Below, piece by piece: positions 1 through 10,197 of a stretch of 64,000 bases of DNA. The number at the start of each line of letters is the position of its first letter. Within the stretch, counting starts at the first letter, position 1. Below the pieces are notes generated by a model, which worked only from the letters and a program-made list of their open reading frames with translations, ran no database searches and was not told the origin of the DNA. The position numbers and the translations under genes are program-made. Origin of the DNA: Winogradskyella sp. (GTDB lineage: Bacteria; Bacteroidota; Bacteroidia; Flavobacteriales; Flavobacteriaceae); contig NZ_JANQIM010000033.1 in the NCBI RefSeq assembly GCF_028282165.1, forward strand, positions 1 to 64,000, written 5' to 3'.

Positions 1-1
1 A

Positions 2-115
2 GAAAATCAACAAAAAATGTTTAAGCCTCTTAGCGAAGTAAGGGTTTTTCATGATGTGATGGTTATGAATGTGAAACTTGTAAGAATATACACAAAAAAT
101 TCTACAAAAGTCTAG
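2..115 (+). CDS. possible C-terminal tail of a gene cut by the left edge
   Basis: An open frame enters from the left edge and stops at a TAG at 113-115. Thirty-seven codons are visible, ending in VRIYTKNSTKV. It would converge on the next gene, whose stop lies 13 nt away, which is normal spacing here. No domain can be recognised in so short a tail, and it could be chance. Confidence 0.35.
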   Translation, partial: ENQQKMFKPLSEVRVFHDVMVMNVKLVRIYTKNSTKV

Positions 116-128
116 TTTTCAGTTGTTT

Positions 129-2582
129 TTAACCTTTATTTAATAAGATGGGCTCCTCTTCAAAAATAAACGATCCATCATTTGCCATACCCTCAATAAA
201 TAATGTAATTGGTACTTCTGGTTGCGCAATTTTCATGGTTATATTTCCATTACTATCTACTTTTAGATTAGGTTTCCAATCTATAGTACCATAGTGTTTA
301 TAGAAATCGTCATTATAGTATTTATACTTGGGTGCATAGAATTGCTTTTGTTTGCTAAACGTTAAAGGGAATCCGTAAGCTTTGGCATTTTTGTTTAGAT
401 TAAGTGGGCCGGTTGGATTTTTGGTGTATATCTTAATAAACCCAGCAGGGCTTCGCATACCGTCCCCAACGCCAAATCTGTTGATTTCTACATAGTCCAC
501 ATTTGTTAAGAAAAGTTCTTCAATACGTGTATAATCAACTAATAATGCATCGTTTAAAAAAATATTTACACCAAAATTTACGAGTTGGCTTAAAAAAGGA
601 TTAGTTATTGCAGTTGAGTTTGGTGTAGTTGCTAATCTCGATGTAGTTATATTAGGACCACTTGTTTTTGTAGCGAGATTCCATGCTTTATATTCCAAAT
701 AGTCTAATAACCTGATGTATGTGTTTTGATCATCTTCATTAATAACACTCACTCTGCCATATTTTCCAGTTTTTAGTTCGTTTTCCCTCTCTCTTCTTAA
801 TAAATCAGGATTAGCCGTTACAATGACTTCGTTTAGTTTTTGTATGTTTTTCAATGTCTCAAAAGATAGCGTATTGTCGTTGCTTTCTTCTTTTGTATCT
901 TGCTTATAGTTGGGTTTTAAATTGGAAGCGATTGAACGACTATTTCGCAATTTTGGAATTTCTCTAGGGAAAAATTGTAGATATACATTAGCGGGTTTTA
1001 ATTCTTTTTTGCTCGTAATTTCAGATAGTTTAATAGTGTTACCTTCCTCTGGGAATAAACGCTTTATCACGTAACTCTGTTGATCTAAATTGGCTTCCGA
1101 TATTAAAAAACCCTCATTGTTAAAATGATACGCTAGGCTATTGGGCGTGCCGCTTTCGTCTAGATTTTTTGATGCATAGTTAGCTTTTATGATGATGCCC
1201 TGTTCAAAATCATTAGACAAATCAGGACTGCCTTTAAATATGGTATTCCAGTCGTAGCTACTCCAACCTTGGGTAATGAGTAGATTGTCAAGCTCAAATT
1301 TTTTTCTTTCGTCAATATTTGTGAAATAATATTTTGCGTTTTGGATGTGGCCTTTAACATAAGGACGTAAATAGTTGTAGCTTATTATGCTGTGATCGCT
1401 TTTATACGATTTAGTGCCTTGTGGTAATATAGAAGCACTTATATTGTGCTCTGCACTAGGATCGATAGTTTTAAAGTTAAGGCTAATAGTAACAGAATCC
1501 TTTAGTTGAGTAATAGAGGGTTCAGTTTGGGATTTTATTATAGGTATGTCTTTGTAATTAAATATAAGGCGTTCTGCAATGGGTTGATCATTTTCATTAA
1601 AAAGTGTAAGTATCTTAAGACCAGGTTTACTGTCAAGTTCAATAACTTTTGTAACTACGGTATGGTCAGTAAAATAGATATCTATAAGATTAGCATCATC
1701 TCCATTATGGAGAACCAATGAATAACGCTTGTTCTTAATTGAATTTAGAGTATTAGCGTTGGTAATTGCCGACACAAAAAACTTATCCTTTAACCTTTTA
1801 ACTGATAATATAACGCCATTTCTATGGCTTTTCATCATCTCATTAAGATTCAAAATAATATCTTGGTTATCTAGTTTTACGGTGTAATTTTGACTAATAT
1901 CCGCGACTATTGCAAATCGACAAATACCTAATTGATTGGTTTTAAATGACGTGATTGTATTGCCATCTCCATCCATCACTTCCCCACTAACGGATGGAAT
2001 TCCATAACCATTTTTATCTTTTATGACGACACCAATTGTATTTTCTACACCGTGCAATAAATGGCCACTTTCTGGTAAGAATTGCGCATCTATAGTATTT
2101 GTTGTTTCATTTTCGGTGATATCTCTAACCTTTTGGTCTTTAATTTTTATGGTCTCGATAAAATGATTTTGCTCGTTAAAGTTGTTCATCCAATTAGTAT
2201 ATGCTTTAATTCGATAGTTACCATGAGCAAACAAAGAATCTACTTCAATGGTGTTAGAGGCTACACCATTTTGTACTTCAATGAGTTTTTGCTTTACAAT
2301 ATTTTTGGCATCATCTTCTATGCTAACATATAGATTTGTAGTAAGCGCAGAAGGTCTTTTGTCCTTTTTGTCTAGGACATATGCAGTAAACCCAATAATC
2401 TCACCAATGACATAAGTAGACTTATTTAAGTGCAGGTACACAACTTCACGAGGTGCTTCTGTATATTCTTCATAAGCTTCTAAGATATCTAGTTCTTCTT
2501 GAGAATAGACAGAAAGACTGATAAGTAGTAGAAAAAGACTAAAAACAATTTTGGAAAAAGAGCGCGTAAAATTCGTTTTCAT
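129..2582 (-). CDS. secreted MG2-like/TonB-plug-like surface protein
   Basis: The 817-residue product has a clear Sec signal peptide (hydrophobic run SLFLLLISLSVYSQ, residues ~14-27). A beta-rich N-terminal part follows (YLHLNKSTYVIGEIIGFTAYV...), typical of the MG2/macroglobulin-like Bacteroidota proteins in which a surface-exposed beta-sandwich precedes a plug-like segment. The sequence LNEVIVTANPDLLRRERENE around residue 590, followed by VDYVEINRFGVGDG and AGFIKIYTKN, resembles the plug domain of TonB receptors, but no 22-strand barrel follows. It is therefore probably periplasmic or outer-membrane associated rather than a transporter. The family is widespread and functionally uncharacterised. 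It is monocistronic as far as the sequence shows. Confidence 0.75.
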   Translation of the reverse strand: MKTNFTRSFSKIVFSLFLLLISLSVYSQEELDILEAYEEYTEAPREVVYLHLNKSTYVIGEIIGFTAYVLDKKDKRPSALTTNLYVSIEDDAKNIVKQKLIEVQNGVASNTIEVDSLFAHGNYRIKAYTNWMNNFNEQNHFIETIKIKDQKVRDITENETTNTIDAQFLPESGHLLHGVENTIGVVIKDKNGYGIPSVSGEVMDGDGNTITSFKTNQLGICRFAIVADISQNYTVKLDNQDIILNLNEMMKSHRNGVILSVKRLKDKFFVSAITNANTLNSIKNKRYSLVLHNGDDANLIDIYFTDHTVVTKVIELDSKPGLKILTLFNENDQPIAERLIFNYKDIPIIKSQTEPSITQLKDSVTISLNFKTIDPSAEHNISASILPQGTKSYKSDHSIISYNYLRPYVKGHIQNAKYYFTNIDERKKFELDNLLITQGWSSYDWNTIFKGSPDLSNDFEQGIIIKANYASKNLDESGTPNSLAYHFNNEGFLISEANLDQQSYVIKRLFPEEGNTIKLSEITSKKELKPANVYLQFFPREIPKLRNSRSIASNLKPNYKQDTKEESNDNTLSFETLKNIQKLNEVIVTANPDLLRRERENELKTGKYGRVSVINEDDQNTYIRLLDYLEYKAWNLATKTSGPNITTSRLATTPNSTAITNPFLSQLVNFGVNIFLNDALLVDYTRIEELFLTNVDYVEINRFGVGDGMRSPAGFIKIYTKNPTGPLNLNKNAKAYGFPLTFSKQKQFYAPKYKYYNDDFYKHYGTIDWKPNLKVDSNGNITMKIAQPEVPITLFIEGMANDGSFIFEEEPILLNKG

Positions 2583-2730
2583 AGCAATCGATTTTCTTAT
2601 AAAAATATCGAAAACTATAGTAATAAAGAAGAACTTTAATATGAGTTTAATAAAATTTGAGAGGGAACTAGTTTAATGACTAATAATTAAATCAACTATT
2701 CTTCAACCCATTGAGTTAAAACCTAAAAAT

Positions 2731-2760
2731 AAAAAGCAAGTTTTTTTAACTTGCTTTTTT
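2731..2760 (-). terminator. intrinsic terminator of the OmpA/lipocalin operon
   Basis: AAAAAGCAAGTT and AACTTGCTTTTT form a perfect 12-bp stem around a T-rich loop. It lies 20 nt past the stop of the OmpA-type gene on the minus strand. The A/T tails make it usable in both directions. Confidence 0.8.
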
Positions 2761-2779
2761 TAAATTATTGAGTTGAAGC

Positions 2780-3484
2780 CTAATTCCCAGCTTCTTCCCT
2801 TGCTTCATTAATCATAGTTTCATCAGGTAAAATAGCAATATTTACGCGTCTGTTTTTAGAACGACCATCGGCAGTAGCATTGTCGTATTTGGGTTGGGTT
2901 TCGCCATACCAATTGGTGGTAAAACGTCCTTGACTTATACCTTTTTCTACTAAATAATTAGTTACAGAATAGGCGCGCTTTTTGGAAAGTTCCATATTGT
3001 ATTCATCGCTACCCGTGTTATCAGTATGACCAACAACTAAAATTTTGGTATCCGTATACTCGTTAAAGATTCCTGCTAGTTTATCTAAAGTAACTTTTGA
3101 GGCCTCGTTGACATAAGATTTGTTAGTATCAAAGTATACACCACTTTTTTCATCAAAAGTGAGTACAATGCCATTATCTACCCTTTCTACCTCTGCACCT
3201 GGGATTTCTTCTTCAATTTTTTGAGCTTGCTTATCCATTTTCTGACCAATCAGTATACCTGCACCACCACCGATAACACCACCAATTACCGCACCGAGCT
3301 CACCATTACCACCTTTTCCTACGTTATTACCAATAATAGCACCTAAAATAGCACCACCAGCAGCACCGATAACAGCACCTTTTTGTTTGTTATTAGCATT
3401 ATCTACAGCTTTACAGTTGGTAAATGCTACAAGTGTTACTACTGCAAGAGCTACAATTCCGATTTTGTTTATGTATAGTTTCAT
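2780..3484 (-). CDS. OmpA-family lipoprotein with glycine zipper
   Basis: The 234-residue protein starts with a signal peptide and a plausible lipobox ending AFTNC (Cys24). A glycine-zipper segment follows (AVIGAAGGAILGAIIG to GGVIGGGAGILIG, ~36-80). The C-terminal half (~110-225) is a peptidoglycan-binding OmpA domain with the family motifs VVGHTDNTGS and SKNRRVNIAI. It should tether the outer membrane to the cell wall from the periplasmic side. The gene lies 47 nt downstream of a lipocalin-like lipoprotein gene on the same strand and is followed by a strong terminator, so the two form a short envelope operon. Confidence 0.9.
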   Translation of the reverse strand: MKLYINKIGIVALAVVTLVAFTNCKAVDNANNKQKGAVIGAAGGAILGAIIGNNVGKGGNGELGAVIGGVIGGGAGILIGQKMDKQAQKIEEEIPGAEVERVDNGIVLTFDEKSGVYFDTNKSYVNEASKVTLDKLAGIFNEYTDTKILVVGHTDNTGSDEYNMELSKKRAYSVTNYLVEKGISQGRFTTNWYGETQPKYDNATADGRSKNRRVNIAILPDETMINEAREEAGN

Positions 3485-3531
3485 CTGGTTAAAATTTTAA
3501 TATTAATTATACCCATCATGGGTGTTGTGAT

Positions 3532-4002
3532 TTATTGCTTGTAAAAGTTCATTTTTAGCGTTACAGGTTTGCCTTCTAGACTTACGGTTTGTTCCCATTG
3601 CATACTGGTGTCGGTTAAGGACGTGAGACTAAGCCTAAAACCTCTATTGGTTTCTGATTTGCCGCGTTGGTCTGTTGGTTTTAATAGGAAATCATAAAGA
3701 CCCGTGACTTCGTCAATTTCATCAATAGTAAATACAAAGTAACGTTGTACGCCGTCACAGTCAGCGCCACTTAAGGTATAGTTGCCTGTATTATTGTTAG
3801 GAATAAATTGCCATGAACTCCCTTCAAAACAGGCTTTGCTGGCATCGTTTAATAAGGTTATTTTTAGTTCGCCAATGACTGAAGATGTCACTTTATCTAA
3901 GGTCCAATTGCCTTTTATGATTTTACGGGAATCGCGTACTGTTTTTGATGCACCACATGATAAGAGACAGATGGTCAAAAATCCTAAAAGTAGTCGTTTC
4001 AT
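3532..4002 (-). CDS. lipocalin-family lipoprotein
   Basis: The 156-residue protein has a short signal peptide with a classical lipobox, CLLSC (Cys16), so it is lipid-anchored. The mature part opens with RKIIKGNWTLDKV and contains SSWQFIPNNNTGNYTLS, the pattern of Bacteroidota lipocalin-like/DUF4923-type beta-barrels that carry or sense small hydrophobic ligands. It heads the operon with the OmpA-type lipoprotein gene. The ligand cannot be inferred. I saw no TAnnTTTG box in the 198-nt gap upstream. Confidence 0.8.
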   Translation of the reverse strand: MKRLLLGFLTICLLSCGASKTVRDSRKIIKGNWTLDKVTSSVIGELKITLLNDASKACFEGSSWQFIPNNNTGNYTLSGADCDGVQRYFVFTIDEIDEVTGLYDFLLKPTDQRGKSETNRGFRLSLTSLTDTSMQWEQTVSLEGKPVTLKMNFYKQ

Positions 4003-4200
4003 GATACTATTGTTATAATTAATAATGATATTTTGTAAAAATACAAAGTGTTTTGGTTTTATTCATTCTTGGTTTTAGATAGATGGATTAAGTAAAGGTT
4101 AAGTTTTGAGAACTTTAAGAATTCAATGCAATGTTTTCATTATCAATTATATTGCTAATCCACTTAAACGATTTATTGTACTGTTACTGCAAAGTTCTAA

Positions 4201-6258
4201 CTAACTAATCTTAAGCCCGTTGTCTACAGCTTTGTTAGCATCAGGATTCACAAAGACTAAACTTCCATTTTCGTCCTCGGTCATTAAAATCATACCTTGA
4301 CTATCGACACCCCTCAGTTTTCGTGGTGCTAAATTTACTAGAACGGTCACACGTTTACCGATGACTTCCTCTGGTTTAAAGCTTTCGGCTATCCCCGAAA
4401 CTATAGTACGTACATCTATACCTGTATCTACCTTCAAAACCAATAACTTTTTGGTTTTTGGCATTTTTTCTGCCTCTAAAATAGTACCTACCCTGATGTC
4501 TAATTTTGTAAAGTCATCAAAGGTAATTTCTTCTTTTTGCGGATCTATACTTTTTTTAGCTGCTTCGTTAGCTTTTTTGTTAGCGGCTAGTCTATCTAGC
4601 TGCTTTTGAATTTCTGAATCTTCAATTTTTGAAAATAGCAATTCTGGTTTTCCTGTTTGTATGGAATGTCCGGATGGTAATAGAATTTCATTATTTGAGA
4701 TGCTATCCCATGTATTATCTTCAGAATTTAAAATACCTTTTAATTTGTTTGAGGTAAATGGCAAAAAGGGCTCGGATAAAACTGCTAAAGCCGATGCAAT
4801 TTGAAGGGCGATAAACATCACGGTCTTTGTGCGCTCTTCATCAGTCTTTATGGTTTTCCAGGGCTCTTCATCAGCTAAATACTTATTGCCAAGACGAGCT
4901 AGATTCATCAGTTCTTGGCTTCCTTCTCTAAAACGGTAACGCTCAATAGAACTAGAGATTACACTGGGGTATGCTTTTAGTGTGGCTAAGGTCTTTTCAT
5001 CAACATCGTTATAATCTGATGGTTGTGGTACAACACCGTTATAGTATTTATTGGTCAGTACAACAACACGATTAACGAAGTTCCCAAAAATAGCAACAAG
5101 TTCATTATTATTTCTGGCTTGAAAATCTTTCCAAGTAAAATCGTTATCCTTTGTTTCTGGTGCATTAGCCGTCAGGGCATAGCGCAGTACATCTTGTTGG
5201 TTAGGGAAATCTATAAGATATTCTGGTAACCATACAGCCCAATTCTTGGACGTCGATAATTTTTGGCCTTCTAAATTTAAAAACTCATTAGCTGGCACAT
5301 TTTCTGGCAATATATAAGAACCTTCGGCTTTAAGCATAGAAGGAAAAATAATACAATGAAAGACTATGTTATCCTTACCTATAAAATGTACAAGTGTAGT
5401 CTCCTCGTTTTTCCAATAGTCTTCCCAATTTTTGCCTTCACGTTCTGCCCATTCCTTTGTAGAAGATATATAACCTATAGGTGCATCAAACCATACATAA
5501 AGCACTTTACCTTCTCCACCTTTTACAGGAACCGGAATTCCCCAATCTAAGTCTCTGGTTACTGCTCTAGGACGCAAGCCATCATCTATCCATGATTTTA
5601 CCTGGCCATACACATTAGGCTTCCAGTCTTTTTTATGGCCTTTAAGTATCCATTCTTTTAAAAATTCTTCGTGCTTGTTTAATGGTAGAAACCAATGTTT
5701 GGTTTCTTTTAAAGTTGGGGTATTTCCTGTAATTGCAGATTTTGGATTTATCAAATCCGTTGCATTATGACTCGTGCCGCAGTTTTCACATTGGTCACCA
5801 TAGCTTTCTTCATAACCACAATTAGGGCATGTTCCGATTACGAAACGGTCTGCCAAAAACTGATTGACTTCGGCATCATATAATTGCTCAGTAACTTCTT
5901 CAACAAATTCGTTTTTATCATATAAGATCTTAAAAAACTCCGAAGCAGTATCGTGGTGAATTTTAGCTGAGGTGCGCGAGTAATTGTCAAACGAAATGCC
6001 AAAGTCTTCAAATGACTTTTTAATTATAGCATGATACTTATCAACGATGGCCTGAGGCGATACACCTTCTTTTTTTGCTTTAATAGTTATAGGAACACCA
6101 TGTTCATCACTTCCACAAACAAAGGCCACGTCATTTCCTCTTAGTCTTAAATATCTCGAATAAATATCAGCCGGGACATAAACACCAGCTAAATGACCAA
6201 TATGGATTGGGCCATTAGTATAAGGTAAAGCTGCTGTTATGGTATATCGTTTTGACAT
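4201..6258 (-). CDS. metG: methionyl-tRNA synthetase
   Basis: The 685-residue class I synthetase charges tRNA-Met in the cytosol. The HIGH motif is in [14 protein letters not shown] near the N-terminus. A four-cysteine zinc knuckle ([17 protein letters not shown]) sits in the connective peptide, and the KMSKS loop reads KLSTSKNW. The last ~110 residues (from [18 protein letters not shown]) are the EMAP/Trbp111-like tRNA-binding domain, so this is the full-length dimeric form. It is a single gene, divergent from the S66 peptidase, with a TAnnTTTG-type -7 box about 25 nt upstream of the ATG. Confidence 0.97.
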   Translation of the reverse strand: MSKRYTITAALPYTNGPIHIGHLAGVYVPADIYSRYLRLRGNDVAFVCGSDEHGVPITIKAKKEGVSPQAIVDKYHAIIKKSFEDFGISFDNYSRTSAKIHHDTASEFFKILYDKNEFVEEVTEQLYDAEVNQFLADRFVIGTCPNCGYEESYGDQCENCGTSHNATDLINPKSAITGNTPTLKETKHWFLPLNKHEEFLKEWILKGHKKDWKPNVYGQVKSWIDDGLRPRAVTRDLDWGIPVPVKGGEGKVLYVWFDAPIGYISSTKEWAEREGKNWEDYWKNEETTLVHFIGKDNIVFHCIIFPSMLKAEGSYILPENVPANEFLNLEGQKLSTSKNWAVWLPEYLIDFPNQQDVLRYALTANAPETKDNDFTWKDFQARNNNELVAIFGNFVNRVVVLTNKYYNGVVPQPSDYNDVDEKTLATLKAYPSVISSSIERYRFREGSQELMNLARLGNKYLADEEPWKTIKTDEERTKTVMFIALQIASALAVLSEPFLPFTSNKLKGILNSEDNTWDSISNNEILLPSGHSIQTGKPELLFSKIEDSEIQKQLDRLAANKKANEAAKKSIDPQKEEITFDDFTKLDIRVGTILEAEKMPKTKKLLVLKVDTGIDVRTIVSGIAESFKPEEVIGKRVTVLVNLAPRKLRGVDSQGMILMTEDENGSLVFVNPDANKAVDNGLKIS

Positions 6259-6280
6259 AATTTCAATATTTTCAAAGCTA

Positions 6281-6288
6281 CAAAAGTA
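6281..6288 (-). promoter_or_regulatory. -7 box of metG
   Basis: On the minus strand the sequence reads TACTTTTG, an exact TAnnTTTG match, placed about 23 nt before the metG ATG. I did not find a convincing TTG element at the usual upstream distance. Confidence 0.5.
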
Positions 6289-6342
6289 CGCAATATAAAA
6301 ACAGTTCTAAAAAAAAATGTACATTTACAAAAAGCTGTTTTT

Positions 6343-7365
6343 ATGATTTTGAGAAGTCTAGTTTTACCTATAATCCTTACAATTAATTTTGGCTTATTTA
6401 ATCGGCTTTATACTCAAAATGAAATTGATAACTATTCTGAAATGACAACGGATTTAATTCAACCACCTTATTTAAAAGAAGGTGATACTGTTGCTATTGT
6501 CGCTCCCTCTGGGATTTTGAAAAATCGAGAGCGCGAAGTACAACAGGCCATAGATTTACTAAAAAGTTGGGGTTTGCATGCTGTTGTTGGCCAACACGTG
6601 TTCAGTAAAGCCAATCATTTTGCAGGTACGGACGATGAACGCTGTGAGGATTTACAACGCGCTATGGACGATCCTAAAATCAGTGCTATTTGGTGTGCTA
6701 GAGGGGGTTATGGTACAGTAAGAATTTTAGATAAATTAGACTATACTAAATTTAAGGATAAGCCAAAATGGGTTATAGGTTACAGTGATATTACCGCATT
6801 GCATAATCAGTTGCATAATAAAGGTTTTGAATCGCTTCATGCTTTAATGTGCGTGAGCTTAACTAAGGATTTAAGTGAAGTTCAAACATCAATCGATACA
6901 TTTAAATCTGCTTTGTTCGGAAACCCTGCAAATTATACTTTAAAAGGCTCTAACTATAATAGAACAGGAGAGGCATCTGGTATACTTGTTGGTGGAAATC
7001 TAACAATGCTTCACACAATGTTGGGTTCTGAAGAGAGTATAGACACCTCTGGAAAAATTTTGTTTATTGAAGAAATAGGTGAATATAAGTACCATATCGA
7101 TAGAATGCTGCAGAGCATGAAGCGTGCCGGCTATTTTAATAATCTTAAAGGTTTGATAGTTGGCGATATGACTAAACTTAGAAAAAACACCACGCTTTGG
7201 GGAACCTCTGTAGAACAGCTTGTTCTTGATGCCTTGTCTCAATACGATTTTCCAATTGCCTTTAATATGCCAGCAGGGCATGAAAATGATAATAGAGCAC
7301 TGATTTTTGGTAGGACTATTCAATTAGAGGTTAATAAGACCGAATCTTTAGTGGTGTTTAATTAG
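6343..7365 (+). CDS. LD-carboxypeptidase, peptidase family S66
   Basis: The 340-residue protein belongs to the LdcA/MccF family, which cleaves the terminal D-Ala from muropeptide tetrapeptides during cell-wall recycling; relatives detoxify microcin C. The nucleophile is Ser148 in VIGYSDITALHN. The family hallmarks CARGGYGTVRILD and LFIEEIGEYKYHIDRM (catalytic Glu) and the His-bearing NMPAGHENDN follow in order. An N-terminal hydrophobic stretch (residues 4-20) looks like an export signal or anchor. A later start at Met34 (MTTDLIQPPYLKEGD) would give a cytosolic enzyme of standard length, so the start is uncertain. Confidence 0.93.
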   Translation: MILRSLVLPIILTINFGLFNRLYTQNEIDNYSEMTTDLIQPPYLKEGDTVAIVAPSGILKNREREVQQAIDLLKSWGLHAVVGQHVFSKANHFAGTDDERCEDLQRAMDDPKISAIWCARGGYGTVRILDKLDYTKFKDKPKWVIGYSDITALHNQLHNKGFESLHALMCVSLTKDLSEVQTSIDTFKSALFGNPANYTLKGSNYNRTGEASGILVGGNLTMLHTMLGSEESIDTSGKILFIEEIGEYKYHIDRMLQSMKRAGYFNNLKGLIVGDMTKLRKNTTLWGTSVEQLVLDALSQYDFPIAFNMPAGHENDNRALIFGRTIQLEVNKTESLVVFN

Positions 7366-7444
7366 ATTATTCTACTTTTTCAAAGACGAAAAGATTTCTC
7401 TTTCATAATGTTTTAAGAGTAGTTTTGATATAGTGGTTAATAAG

Positions 7445-8878
7445 TTATAGTTTTTTTAGAGTTAGTATTTTCCCAATACTTTCTGCATAGACTAAACCTG
7501 TAACCACCTTGTTTTGATATTTGAAGGATAGTTTGTAAAAGTCTTGTGCACCCTTAAAGGTAAAGTGATTTTCTTGTATTTTATATAATTGTACTCGTTC
7601 TTTTGAGTTTTCTGGTTGTACAAATAATTTTCCTTTTCTCAATTTGATGAACAAACGAGTGCCTTGATTTTCGTAAGTACCTTCTAGAAGCTCTATTTCT
7701 TGCTCTGAAATTTCTATGGTATTATAGGATTTCATAACGGGCCAGTTGTAAACTGTTGATATACTAGACATTAACTCTTGTAAAAACTGTTCTCCACCAT
7801 CAGAGTTAACTAAAACTACTGCACCATCACCACCTTCTATTGAGCCATAGACTAAGGCTGTATACCCTAAATTTTGTCCTGCATGCCAAAACATATATGC
7901 CTTATCTATACCTTTAAGATTTACACCTAAGCCTTTGTTATTAATCTGTGGCGTCATCATTTCTTGAGTCAGTTGACTATTTAATATTCGATTAGTTTGA
8001 ATTCCAATAACCAATTTTGCTAAATCTTCGGCAGTTGTCCATGGTCCAGCGGCACCCTTTTCGGGATATATATGGTATTTTTTCTTCTTTAGTGACTTCC
8101 CGTTATAAAGATGCCCATCAGCAATAGGTTTGCCTAAATTTATATCGGGGCTATAATTATAAGTTGAATTTGTCATTTGTAAAGGCTCAAAAATGTGTTG
8201 TTCTACATATTCTTCAAAAGGTATTCCGCTGACATCCTCCACTAACAATTGAATGATTAAATAACCCCCGCCAGAATAACGTTCTTTAGTTCCGGGTTTG
8301 GTTTTAATGGAGAGCGATTTCCTTGTCTTGGCAGGGGATTCATTGTTTAATATTTGAAGTAGTGAAGGAATATCATCTGTAGGTTTATACCCTAAAAAAC
8401 CATAATCATCCGTCAATCCTGCAGAATGTGTTAATAAATGTCTTAGGGTTACTGGTTGATCTTTAGTAAAACTATTCTCCTCTAGTTTCCATCGCTTCAA
8501 ATAAAGGTTTACATTTTTATCTAAATCTATTTGACCCTGTTCAACTAATTTCAGTGAGACTAGTGAGGAAATAATTTTACCTATTGAAGCTGACTGAAAT
8601 AGCGTTTGAGTGCTTATAGTCTTGGTTTTGTCTTGATTGCAATAACCATATCCTTTAGACCAATCTATTTTGCCCTTATTTATAACTGCAATACTTGCTC
8701 CATGGATTTTATGTTTTTTTAATTGGTCATAAATTGTATTAGTAGTTAAAGGAGAAGTATCTGTAATTAATGTAGGAAAAATAAGATTATTTTCAACTTG
8801 CTGGATTCGTTTTTCTAAATCCTGAGAATGTAAAGGGATTGATAGTATTAGACCTATCAATAATATTGTCGTTTTCAT
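7445..8878 (-). CDS. serine hydrolase, beta-lactamase (class C)/PBP-like
   Basis: The 477-residue protein has a signal peptide (TTILLIGLILSIPLHSQ) and a penicillin-binding-protein-like fold. The nucleophile motif SxxK is Ser98-Ile-Gly-Lys101 in FQSASIGKIISSL, the second element is YSGGGY, and the third is HAGQN near residue 325. A beta-barrel-like C-terminal extension of about 100 residues follows. Such proteins are periplasmic D-aminopeptidases or esterases of unknown substrate, and resistance to beta-lactams should not be assumed. A gene for an AraC-type regulator lies just upstream on the same strand, a frequent pairing in Flavobacteriaceae. Confidence 0.88.
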   Translation of the reverse strand: MKTTILLIGLILSIPLHSQDLEKRIQQVENNLIFPTLITDTSPLTTNTIYDQLKKHKIHGASIAVINKGKIDWSKGYGYCNQDKTKTISTQTLFQSASIGKIISSLVSLKLVEQGQIDLDKNVNLYLKRWKLEENSFTKDQPVTLRHLLTHSAGLTDDYGFLGYKPTDDIPSLLQILNNESPAKTRKSLSIKTKPGTKERYSGGGYLIIQLLVEDVSGIPFEEYVEQHIFEPLQMTNSTYNYSPDINLGKPIADGHLYNGKSLKKKKYHIYPEKGAAGPWTTAEDLAKLVIGIQTNRILNSQLTQEMMTPQINNKGLGVNLKGIDKAYMFWHAGQNLGYTALVYGSIEGGDGAVVLVNSDGGEQFLQELMSSISTVYNWPVMKSYNTIEISEQEIELLEGTYENQGTRLFIKLRKGKLFVQPENSKERVQLYKIQENHFTFKGAQDFYKLSFKYQNKVVTGLVYAESIGKILTLKKL

Positions 8879-8958
8879 TTATGTAAAGTATTATGCTTAT
8901 TGAGTGCAAAATAAGTCTATGAGAACATTGTAAATCTATTCAAATCTAGATTTGAGAG

Positions 8959-10077
8959 TTATTTAAGGTGTATTTTTTGATATTCTTTAGGCGAGAGATT
9001 GGTCAGTAATTTGAACGTTCTTTGAAATGTGGCTTGTGAATTAAAACCACATTCAAAGGCAATTCCGGTAATGGTTAAGTCTTTCGAATCTTCATTAAGT
9101 AATCTTAGTTTAAATTCTTCAACACGATAGGTGTTTACAAACTCGTTAAATGATTTTCCAATATGCTGATTCAAAACAGAAGAGATAACTTTTTGGGGGA
9201 TGTTAAGATGATTGACCATATCGTCTAATTTTAATGTTGGATTTAAGAATAAGCGGTCTACTATCATTGCTTTTTCTAGTGCTGTAGAAGTGTCTTCTAC
9301 AAGCTTAACTGGCAATTGCAATTCCTTACGACTTTTTCTACGATGCTTAAAACTAATGATATAGCCATTAATACCGAGCCAATAGATTAGAACCATTAAA
9401 GGCATATAAACAGGATACCAACCAACATAGCTTAAGAGGTCATCTGATAAATTAGGGATAATGTAAGGTATTAAATGTAATAACCATATTAACGCAAATA
9501 CGGTAAAGCCTATCGTAAACCGATTTGCCCAAATAAAGAAGTCCTTGTCTTTTCCTTTATAATTAATTAAGAGTTTCCTAGAAATCATTAGGTAGATTCC
9601 CAAAGAAATCCAACGTGGAATATCTGCAAACTTGTTGTAGTTGTCTACGAAGTTGACCAGATGTTTACTTTTATCAGTATTGCTTAATCCAAAAAGACTT
9701 CCAAGGATAAAAATGAGATAGATTAGATAAGGAAGTAGGTCAATGATGACTGTATAGAAATGAGCCTTATTTTTTTTACTTAATTGAAATTCGGGATATA
9801 AAATCGATTTAACATAGAAGTACACTAATGGTCCAATGGGCATTATGATTACCAAAGGCAAGATGGAGCCCAAAACAATCCATATGGTTGAGGTGAATTC
9901 TACCGCTTCTAAAAAATAAATATTTAAACACGCGAGTGAAATAAATAAAATAAGCCAAGAAAGTAGCTTATTAGCGAGTACGTTTGATCGTATTTGCCGT
10001 AATAAAAAACAAGTAATAAGTCCTTGTATAGCGCCAACTAAAATGAGAATATTAAGAATACTTTGCATAACATTCAA
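8959..10077 (-). CDS. AraC-family regulator with membrane-embedded sensor half
   Basis: The first ~235 of 372 residues contain about seven hydrophobic helices (for example ILILVGAIQGLITCFLL and IIMPIGPLVYFYVKSIL). The last ~100 residues are a double helix-turn-helix of the AraC/XylS type, ending ITGIAFECGFNSQATFQRTFKLLTNLSPKEYQ. This is a membrane-bound transcription factor architecture common in Bacteroidota. The signal is unknown. The serine hydrolase gene 80 nt downstream is the obvious candidate target. Confidence 0.9.
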   Translation of the reverse strand: MNVMQSILNILILVGAIQGLITCFLLRQIRSNVLANKLLSWLILFISLACLNIYFLEAVEFTSTIWIVLGSILPLVIIMPIGPLVYFYVKSILYPEFQLSKKNKAHFYTVIIDLLPYLIYLIFILGSLFGLSNTDKSKHLVNFVDNYNKFADIPRWISLGIYLMISRKLLINYKGKDKDFFIWANRFTIGFTVFALIWLLHLIPYIIPNLSDDLLSYVGWYPVYMPLMVLIYWLGINGYIISFKHRRKSRKELQLPVKLVEDTSTALEKAMIVDRLFLNPTLKLDDMVNHLNIPQKVISSVLNQHIGKSFNEFVNTYRVEEFKLRLLNEDSKDLTITGIAFECGFNSQATFQRTFKLLTNLSPKEYQKIHLK

Positions 10078-10197
10078 AAAATATCAATAACAACGAGCTT
10101 TTTCATTACAACTAAATGGAAAGGTGAAAATTGAATTGATGAATCTAAGTATTTTGATTATGACTTAAATGTAATACTATTTTTCTATTTTAGAGAT

